Part shown: positions 41,593 through 51,800 of the stretch, piece after piece
How the letters are laid out: the number at the start of each line of letters is the position of its first letter
Position numbering within the stretch: the stretch's first letter is position 1
Assembly (NCBI GenBank): GCA_020137815.1
Contig: CM035360.1
Location: 2,741,078-2,805,077, forward strand
From: Hormiphora californensis
Taxonomy: Eukaryota > Ctenophora > Tentaculata > Cydippida > Pleurobrachiidae
DNA: 64,000 nt
Direction of reading: 5' to 3'
Program-made: the position numbers and the translations under genes
Notes under the pieces: model-generated
Database searches by the model: none
What the model saw: the letters and a program-made list of their open reading frames with translations, nothing else
What the model was told of the DNA's origin: nothing

Positions 41593-42636
41593 ATGGCAAT
41601 CTTTAGTAACGGTGGGATAACGACACCTGATTTTCCTCTGTTCGTCTTCTTCATCCTCCTACCTTGCTTCTCCATCCCTCTCAATGGTATAGTCCTCCAC
41701 CACAACCTCTACAAACAACCATCCATCGCTCGAACCCTCTACCTTCTCTTATCTATCATGGAGCTTATCTCAGGACCATATCTCTCCCTCCGAGTGGCAG
41801 TGGGGTTGTGGGGTGAACGAGATATTGGGTGCAACCACTCTCCAGATTTCAGCAAGTTTTGTTTAGAACGGTACTACCTGTATCTGTACAATGACAGTAG
41901 CGTCGGTTGTGCTGTCTACAGCGCCTTACAACGGACCATCAAAATTACCCCAACCATAATCACAAGCTACCTAGCCGGGGCATGCTACTTTCAAATTAAA
42001 TATCCCTTTCGGCCGATTCCCTCGAAAATTGTTATCTCTTCCCTTGGATTTACCATCATGGTTAAACTTGTTCTCAGCAGCTTGGTTGAAGTTTTCTCGC
42101 ACGGTTCCTCCTTTATTGTTCTGTACCAAGCGTGTCTAGGTATCATCGAGAACTCTGCCCCATTCCGCCACATCACCCAACTAAACCATTGGTTTAGCTG
42201 TCTGGTCCAAGGATCTGGTGTCATATTCAACTCTCTGTGTGTGGTAGTTCTGTACAAGAAGCACAAGAAACCCCTGACACCACGTTCCAACCTTGCCACC
42301 ACAGCCACGCTAAAGAGTCTGGCCATCAATGTCCTGGCAATGGTATATTTCACAGCGAACGCAGCTGGATACTTCTGCACTGAGGAGGTTTACGGAGGGG
42401 CGACGCGGTGGGAGGAGTTGTTGGAATCTTGGACTACAACCCCTCTCTCACATATAATCTACCTGTTTATGTTCTTCAATGTTATCCCTGCTCTGTATTC
42501 TGTGGCACATCCCTCCCTGTATATCTTGTTCACCCCGAAATTAAAGCGAACTCGACGATTTGTCGTCCCTCTACCCTCTTCAGCAATGCTACAAACTAAC
42601 CGAGCGTATAATAACTCAACTATTGCAGGTCGCTGA
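41593..42636 (+). CDS. Single-exon seven-transmembrane receptor, rhodopsin-like
   Basis: A 347-residue protein with seven hydrophobic segments: about 14-34 (FPLFVFFILLPCFSIPLNGI), 45-65, 100-130, 145-165, 200-222, 245-262 and 290-312. Helix 1 carries the N of the GN-type motif (LNGIVLHHNLYK). The last helix ends HPSLYILF, a variant of the class A NPxxY motif. The DRY motif after helix 3 is not recognisable; the stretch is FQIKYPFRPI. The C-terminal tail is short and basic, with Ser/Thr. No introns interrupt the frame; an acceptor-like TTTCGACAG lies just before the ATG, so a 5' UTR exon is possible. The ligand cannot be guessed. Probably a lineage-specific class A receptor. Confidence 0.75.
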   Translation: MAIFSNGGITTPDFPLFVFFILLPCFSIPLNGIVLHHNLYKQPSIARTLYLLLSIMELISGPYLSLRVAVGLWGERDIGCNHSPDFSKFCLERYYLYLYNDSSVGCAVYSALQRTIKITPTIITSYLAGACYFQIKYPFRPIPSKIVISSLGFTIMVKLVLSSLVEVFSHGSSFIVLYQACLGIIENSAPFRHITQLNHWFSCLVQGSGVIFNSLCVVVLYKKHKKPLTPRSNLATTATLKSLAINVLAMVYFTANAAGYFCTEEVYGGATRWEELLESWTTTPLSHIIYLFMFFNVIPALYSVAHPSLYILFTPKLKRTRRFVVPLPSSAMLQTNRAYNNSTIAGR

Positions 42637-43102
42637 CCCTTGCAAAGATACAAACTTCAAATAGTAAAATGAAACAAACATTGGATGCCCTTGTGATACA
42701 AGGTCGAGTAAGGCTAGAAATGTTCAGGTCTGCACCGCGTTCTGACGAATCACAGCTCGAATCACAGGTCAAAGGTGATTGGAAAGAGACTTCTTTAACT
42801 TGTGTATTATCATTATAACGTACTCTAACGAATGTGACCCATTGTTATTACTCAACAAGACCGCAGCAAGAGGACAATCAACCGTGCTAGAAAACTGAGA
42901 GCAGTAGCGCAAGGTGTATTTCTTTTTGATTTTGATAAATAATATAATTGTTTACCGAATACGTTGTTCAAATTGCTTAAGAGTCAAGGCTAATTTGGTA
43001 AGTGCAGCAGGGAAAACTGGGATAACTTGGATCAGTACGGGGGAAAATGGAACCATTTTTGGGTGAACAGAAAGATGTTATTTTGACAAGTCACTGAACC
43101 AG
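42637..43102. other. Intergenic, no gene seen
   Basis: AT-rich spacer between the receptor and the convergent zinc-finger gene. Degenerate GGAAAACTGGGATAACTTGG (43011-43030) resembles the ends of the GGGTAAGCTGGGG element at 50966. Confidence 0.4.
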
Positions 43103-44215
43103 TTACTCGTACCTGTGGGTATCATAGTAGGACGGTCGTGATCCTCTGACAGGGTGTACCAAATCCATGTGTGCTATCAGATAGGACTCAGATCGAAACG
43201 TCATACCACACTCATTGCACGTCTGGTGCCTGGAAAGTTGGGATAATTATTATAGGAAAACCTAAATATTCTTAGAGAATTCTTGGTGCCCTACAATCTA
43301 TAGATTCACTTATGACTGCAGCTCTCCACCAATAATACCAAGATAATGTCAACCCATACTGCAGCAATATGTCAACCCAACGGCAATATTATCCAGAGTG
43401 CTCCTACAATTTATATTCTCACAACTATATTACCGTTACCCCACCTCACTAACCATGACCAACAATCCCTACAGCTGTACTGGCCCACCTTGTATTTACC
43501 TGTTCTTCTCGTGTTGCCGTTGATGTCGTTTGAGTGTCATGCGCCATCTAAATACTCGTCCACACTCCCCACATTGGAACTCAGCTGGTCCTGCGAACAA
43601 GAATATTAGGGAGCTTACACAGGACCTGTCTGGCGCCGTGACCCATCTGAGCATCAAATGGGGTATGGCGCCGCCATACAGCACAGGACTATGATGGTGC
43701 TTTATACTGAGTTCAATAATTTCTATTATGATTTATAAATCACAATGAAAATTTCAGTTCCTAAAAGTAAATATGATCCTTGCCAGTAAGTTCGGCGGAA
43801 TTATCCTAAGAATAATTTCCTTGCTTGGCGTGTGAGAAATGCTTACACAACAAGCATGGCAAGGATAATGTATCCTTTGAACTGATATGACAAGGATTGA
43901 TTTTAAGTAACTATCGATCCAACGATACATTCCTCTGTTTTGACGTTGTTGCACTCATATACGATATATGAAATCTACAACTGCGGCTTCACGCATTGTT
44001 ATAGGATTTTTAAGGCTTTAAGGAGTTTTCCCTTTCTTCTCTGTACCCTATAGTATGTACCCCAAAAAGTATTATCAAACTATACCTTTTGAAACAGCCT
44101 GGACATGCCTCTTCTCTGGTCGTTTGTGACTTGTAAAGTGCCTTCTTAGCCGGGTTATATCAGGAAAAGACCGTGCACAGAGCTCACAGGTTAACGTCAC
44201 CTCTCTATCCGACAT
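43103..44215 (-). CDS. Small three-finger C2H2 zinc-finger protein
   Basis: Three exons on the minus strand join in phase: 44215-44086 (ATG at 44215), 43590-43500 and 43229-43103. Each encodes one C2H2 finger: CELCARSFPDITRLRRHFTSH, CGECGRVFRWRMTLKRHQRQH (both CX2CX12HX3H) and CNECGMTFRSESYLIAHMDLVH (CX2CX12HX4H). Linkers are not the TGEKP type. The frame stops at TAA 43103-43105, giving about 115 residues. A donor-like GTACGAG overlaps the stop, so an extra 3' exon is possible. Probably a DNA-binding regulator; target unknown. It is divergent from SLC22 on its 5' side, about 210 bp between starts, so a shared promoter region is likely. Confidence 0.82.
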
Positions 44216-44428
44216 ACTGCAGAAATAATTATACAATAGCTGATGTATTATCCATCGTACATTCGCAAACGTGTTCCTTTTAGGCGTATAATTATAAAGC
44301 TTGGCTGAAAATACGTCAGTTTCTCACACCTTTTAATGAATTATTCACACTATGATGGTGTGAGCCATTTCAAGTGTTTCAAATTTCATTGCATTGAATA
44401 CTTGTGACCGTGTGTTTTTTGTTTAAGA

Positions 44429-46178
44429 ATGAATCCTGAAAACATCAGTTCGCTGGAGGAGATAAGAAAGCTCTTGTACTATAACAAAAGTTGGAGGCTG
44501 GTGGTGTCAGTATTGTGTCTGGTGTCATGGTTCCTACTACATGCTACAACTATCTACTATCCCGCCATGACAGGTTTGTGAAAGAGACATCGATATGCTC
44601 CGCAGTACGCATAATCCGGTTTGTGGGGAAGTGGCGTTCGTGATGCCTAACAATCGTGCGAGGAGAAAGTTATGTAGATTGCAAATCAAACTGGGTTCTC
44701 AAAGACCCAGTAAAACACACAAACAATTATACTTCTCATCTATTTCAGGGCGTCTACCAAACGATTGGGAATGCTTGTCTTCCGAGTGCCGCATGATGAA
44801 TGGAGAGAACAGCTCAATCCTTCTACCGTGTACTAAGAACTTAAAACCGGGGATAGACTTTATATGGATCAATCCTGACAACAAATCATCGTTTGTAGTG
44901 GACCTAGACATTGTTTGCTCTCCGGTCAAAACTGGATTCATTTCCTCCGTGTTCTTCCTCGGTGCCCTGGTAGGTCTTCTGGTGAACAGTTGTATAGTGG
45001 ACTCTATTGGCAGAAAAACAACACTAATCGGCTGGGCTTGCTTGATGATCATAGCATGTTTCCTCCTTCTCATAGCCCCCAAGTTCTACTACTTGTTGTT
45101 GGGTGTTAGAGTGGTCCAAGGAGCGGCCATAGTCTCACTTGAAGGTGCACTGTATGTGTGGCTGTTAGAGGCATTCCCAACAGAAAAACGCAATATTGCA
45201 AACGGTATTGTCCAAGCCTATATTGCCATCTCAACGGTACTCTTCGCTGGCTTAGCATTTGTGGTTTCGGATTGGACTCACTTCTCGTTGATAATAGCTC
45301 TTACTTGCGGATTACTCCTTCTACCGACAATCGCCTTACCTGAATCACCCCAGTTTTATGCACTAAATCATGACGAAACGAACGCTAAAATAGCTCTTTT
45401 GAGGCTGCTGAAACTAAACGACTCGGACATTGGTTGCCTTGAAGAATTTTCACTGGAACATAAAGAAGGGTCAGACCAAGATGCGTCAAGTGGTTGGAAC
45501 AAAGTGATGGTCTGGGAACTAGCTGGTCTCACTTTTCTGTGGATTTCAATTGCCATGAGTTACCATGGCCTCAATTTCGGTTGGGTTGATCTCCTTCCCA
45601 ACCCCTATATTGGTTACACAGTGAACGGATTTGTAGAGCTCCTAAGCAGTTTTATCTGGGCAGGTATAGCCTCCTGGATGGGTAGGAGAAGTGGAATGAC
45701 AATGAGTTTCGTCTTTTCATCACTTTTCATTTTTATCGCCCTGGTCCGAACTCCTATCGTCAGAGACTGGACAGTTGGTAACTTTTCTCTGGTGCTAGGC
45801 AAGTTAGCTGTGGATGTGGCATATAATGGAATCTTTCTAAGGACAGCAGAAATTATGCCTGCATCACACCTTGGATTCGGCTACAATTTTGCCGTCTCCT
45901 TCTCCAAATTTGCTGCGTTTGTAGCCTCCATGTTCTTCACAGTCTTGGCTCGGGAGCACGGGGAGGCAATACCATTGATTGTGGTTGGAGTTCTACAGGT
46001 GCTCGGGGGTATAGTGTCTTATTGTCTTGTGGAAACTAAGGATCGGAGCAGGGCAATGACAGGACAGGATGTGAAAGAGAGATGGAAGAAACACAGACTG
46101 CTTCCTTCAAACCGATGGTTTACTACTACAGCTAAATTATATGAAATTACGCCTGAATATGAAAATACGCCTGAATGA
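44429..46178 (+). CDS. SLC22-type organic ion transporter (MFS)
   Basis: Two exons, 44429-44573 and 44749-46178, join in phase 1 to give about 524 residues. The first membrane helix (WRLVVSVLCLVSWFLLHA) is in exon 1; an extracellular loop of about 70 residues with four Cys and NSS/NKS sequons follows, as in organic cation/anion transporters. DSIGRKTTLIGWA after helix 2 and LEAFPTEKRNIANG after helix 4 are MFS signatures; LPESPQFYAL after helix 6 is the SLC22 hallmark. MGRRSGM lies in the helix 8-9 loop and LVETKDRS after helix 12. It moves organic solutes across the plasma membrane; substrate unknown. An in-frame ATG at 44595 would give a shorter product lacking helix 1 and is less likely. 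Confidence 0.92.
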
Positions 46179-46387
46179 TCGGCGAAAAAAGGTTGATGTG
46201 TTGGTTTGTACCATTTATAAAAAAACAGAAGACTGCCTATAAGAGAGAAATCATAATGACACAAAAAATGGATGAATCCTAAAAGCAGTCCATCGAACTT
46301 TACAATTTGTTAACAAGAACAACTGTAAGAACAGATTGAAGCACCGTTTCCTTACCCCACATTATAATGACACATCCATCTCTCTCT

Positions 46388-47653
<1,266 letters not shown>

Positions 47654-48666
47654 ATGATAGGTTGTTTGCTTGTGCTTGTCCTCTTTACTGCAGCGTCCCA
47701 ACAAGAGACAAGGATTGAAGATATTGTAGAGGAGCACCAGGAGCCTGCAAAAACAAGAGGTAGGATTTATCTCTCTATCTCTCTATCTCTCTATCTCTCT
47801 ATCCCTCTATCTCTCTATCTCTCTATCTCTCCATCTCTCCATCTCTCTATCTATATCTCTATCTCTATCTCTATCTCTATCTCTATCTCTATCTCTATCT
47901 CTATCTCTATCTCTATCTCTATCTCTATCTCTATCTCTATCTCTATCTCTCTATCTCTCTATCTCAGGCTGTCTGCCCAATAACACTGCCCGCTGTCCCT
48001 TCAATGGAATTATCAGTGGAGACGGCTGGTATCTGTCTTGCAATGACAGGTAAGTGTTAATTAATTTTTGTAATTAATAATTAACTAATTGTCACAACTT
48101 TTTTTCAATCGATCTGCCATTTTGATCAGCGATTTAGCACCATCATGTCACAGTATGGACACACTGATTGTGGTCTGAGAACCCCTAGCTCAAAAGGGCT
48201 TTTCTGAATTAGCTGTGTTATACGAATCCATGTTTTGGTACATAAGCCAATCAGAGTCCTGTATTTCGAAATGCTGGCTGGTTCGCACCGATGAAATAGA
48301 AAGCTACATTTCCGGTTGTATTTGATTCATATTCTAAAGCTGATTCAGAAAAGCTCCGTCGAGGTAGGAGTTTTCCATACCACAGTCAGTCACTAATAAC
48401 TAATGGACACAAAATATTGTAAAATGTTTTATCATATTTCTATCAAGTATCATAAGGTCTACCAAACACCGAACCCTCGCTGAAATAAAATGTGACCGAC
48501 ACAAAGCACATATCATACTTCGTTTTGCAGGTGTAAGTGTGAGGGCAAGAAAAGCGGAGTTTGTCATGTCTGGATTGATTACCGGTGTGAAAGTGGAAGG
48601 GCGTGGCAGTGTCTTTGCAGTGGGACCTCACCCACTGAAGTGCCATGGTTTTGTCAGAATTGTTGA
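47654..48666 (+). CDS. Small cysteine-rich secreted protein
   Basis: Three exons, 47654-47759, 47968-48049 and 48531-48666, join in phase 1 and phase 2 to give about 107 residues. The N-terminus MIGCLLVLVLFTAASQQ is a signal peptide, followed by an acidic stretch (RIEDIVEEHQEP) and then a domain of about 73 residues with eleven Cys: GCLPNNTARC, WYLSCNDRCKC, SGVCHVWIDYRC, WQCLCSG and WFCQNC. It contains one sequon (NNT). The spacing suggests a disulfide-bonded extracellular domain; I do not recognise the family. Intron 1 is almost pure CTCTAT repeat. Confidence 0.75.
47766..47965. repeat. (CTCTAT)n microsatellite filling an intron
   Basis: CTCTAT and CTCT units, with a few CCAT variants, make up nearly all of the 208-nt intron 1 of the secreted-protein gene and run directly into the CAG acceptor. 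Confidence 0.97.
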
Positions 48667-48862
48667 TGGTTTTACTTGAACCCAAAAAATGTTATCAGTG
48701 TTTTAATGGCCAACAAATTGATATTATTATACCCTAATTTACAAATCACAGTCAGAGAGATTGTTACAGTCATATTATGTTCACAATATTTGTCCCTTTG
48801 TCAGTTCGTCTGTTGTTACAATCTCGTTACCAAATAAGGCGTTGTTCGTTACCAAATAAGGA

Positions 48863-51800
48863 TTAGAACTTCTTGAGAAAAGATACCGGAATCCACCCCT
48901 CTCTGCCTCCAATAACCCCAAACCACCACTCAGGATTACTTGTCTGATCAGTGATCAGGACAATCTGAAACATAATATAGTTGGTTACCATAGCAACTTG
49001 GTGTTTTTAACAGCACATCCAAACGAATATGACATCGTAGGGTTTTTCGATTTTCCCACGGCCATAGCTCCATTGGAGTTATGACCGTCTGAAATCTGGT
49101 CACGCAAGGTTCACAATTATTTTGGCTTAGTACTGCAGATCTGATGAACCCTATAGAGACTCACCTCTCCCTTCCACACCCAGGACGTGTCCCCACCCCG
49201 GCACCGGGGCACCCCATCTTACCTCTCCCTTTTTAGCAGCCAACTCCTGCTCACTCTCGGCAGTATAGTTGGCGATCACTTTGAACTTCTCGGGATCCTT
49301 TATAGCACTCTTATCGAGGAGAAACGCAGAGGGGAACCAACCCTATGGAGAGAAATACTATTGAGGAAATATATTTCGAAACAAACCCCGACAGGTTCCG
49401 AGCCTTTTATGTAATTTTATTTGTGTTCTCATGTCTGATATGGATATATTTATTCATGATATTGGACACCAAAACTGTCCAGCACGCACCAGACCGGAGA
49501 ACCGTTCTTGCAGGTTTAATAAAAAAAGGGTCGACAGACAGCACCGGGGGTGAGCATCTAAATGAATTATAACTTCATATATCAATGTCAGTACCTGCCA
49601 GACAGCACCTAAATGAATTCAGTACCTGTTTTATTGGACACCCACACAAAAAGTCCTACTGTACCTGTTTTCCACCGGAGAACACGTACCACCACTCCTC
49701 GTTTGCTTTGTTTGATACCACCACCTCGTCTCCCTTACTTAGTGTTATCTGGCCTACACCATTAGCTGCAGGGAGGGGGGACAGTGGATCAGCGGGGACG
49801 GGGTCAGGGGGTAGCGGAGGGAGGGGGTCAGCAGGGAGGGGGTGAGGTCAGCAGCGGGGAGGGAGGTCAGCAGGGAGGGAGGTCAGCGGGGAGGGGGGAC
49901 AGTGGATCATGATCTGATCGATCAGCGGAGAGGGGTCAAGGGGGGGGGGGTCAGCATGGGGAGGGGGTCAGCAGGGAGGGGGGTCAGGGGGTAGTGGGAG
50001 AGGGGTTCATCGTCTTTTCATCTTGTCCAGCTGGAAAGAAGAACTAAACTGATCTCTGTCAAGATTATATTTGAACAAAGTTTACTGTTTACGTACCAGT
50101 GTAGTCTTCTTGTACTACCATGTCATCTCCCTCAGGAACAGCGGTGGGGATATTTGCAGCATCTGGAGAAAATAAATACCTCTTAGTACCTCTTATAGTA
50201 AGATAGAACCTCTGTTGGTTATAGTAGGAATAACGATATAATATGTTATGAACCAACCAGCCAACAAAAGATATCTTGTTCAATTTTCAAGAGTATTGAA
50301 AATGTCACTAACGTTAAAAAGACTTGTATATTAAATACCGATACTAAGTATTGCACTCTATTTTAACCCACTTGGTGCCCGGGCGGTCCTCATGCTACGA
50401 CGAGCCCTCCTAGTTGAGATTCTCTTGTGGTTATTAGACCGATTGGGGGGAGCCATCTCCTCAACCTTAGCCACAGTCTCCGCTGAGATCTCAGGTGGAT
50501 TTAGTTCCAGATCCTCCATGAGAAGATTTCCCTCCACCTGTGTGTTAGGATAATTATTATGTGGCAGTGATTCAGTCCGTGATGTATTAGGAAAATTAAC
50601 TGTGACCTAATGTGTCCGTGATTTCCATGGTAGGTATGTATAAAAAATAAACATAAATATGTCCTACCCTGTGCTTTGCAAAGTTTTGTAGACTCGCACC
50701 CCAGCGGTACTGCGAAGCGTAATACTTGCCATGGTTATTCTAAGATATCTATAGGTGTGCCAATATTCATCTATAGAGTGACACTTCACATATATAATTA
50801 CCCATAATTAAACATAATTAAACATAATTACCCGGATGAGGTATTGGGCAGGTCCGAACCCTGATTTCCCGTTGACTGCTACCTTCCACCACCCATCACT
50901 ATGCTTCAATATCCCCTTGGCAATGTCACCTGCATTATAGAACATGGGTTGTTGCAGGGAAATTAGGGTAAGCTGGGGTGAAATGGCCCGCGGGGTAAAG
51001 TGGCCCATGTATGGGGCAAAGTGGCCCTAGTTATTACATGTGGTCACGTGACTTTTTCTCCAGCGGAGACCTGCTCGTTCTGTTCCGAATTTTCGCTTTA
51101 AAACTGCTGTCATTTCTGTTTGGGTTGGCCGATTTTAATTTTGCAAAAACTGCCAGTTAGGCTTTATAATTCTCTAAAACGTGGTATAAAAATTTTTGAA
51201 GAAATTGGCATTTTTGTTGTCTTAATTGTCAATTTTGTGAAATCGGGGCAAATATGGCCCACTCTCCGGGGCAAAGTGGTCCGGTCTGGGGCAAAGTGGC
51301 CCACCTCTAGGACCAATGAAATGGCGCCTGCAATACCACGTGATATTGGAATGCACAAAAAATGTAGTACAGACGATCAAATTAGGGGCAAAGTGGCCCA
51401 TGTTCCGGTGCAGAACATGGGCCACTTTGCCCCTAGTTTGATCGTTTCGTCTAACAACACCAGGCACGTGATAAAATCGAGCAATGCTATTGGCTTGGGC
51501 CACTTTGCCCCGGTGCAAATTTTCCAAAAAACGCCTCACCAAATTATTTGAATTGATTAATTAACCCATTAAATAAAACTTGTAGATAATAAAATTTAGC
51601 TCGGCTGAAAGGAAAAGGTTTCATTGGATAGCCTATATAATTTTTTTCTTCCTGCTGTATAAATTGCGTAATTTAGAACCTAAAACGTTAAAAGTGGGCC
51701 ACTTTTACCCCAGCTTACCCTAGAGAATTTTAAAACAACAACACCAACACGTATAAGATTGAAAATCCCAGATTTCACAAAAAACTTTGTTGTCTGTGTA

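Noticed and set aside
51120-51551. 143-codon frame with GKVAHV repeats
   Set aside because: Lies inside the TA-flanked foldback element and repeats with the GGGGCAAAGTGGCCC motif; not a transposase.
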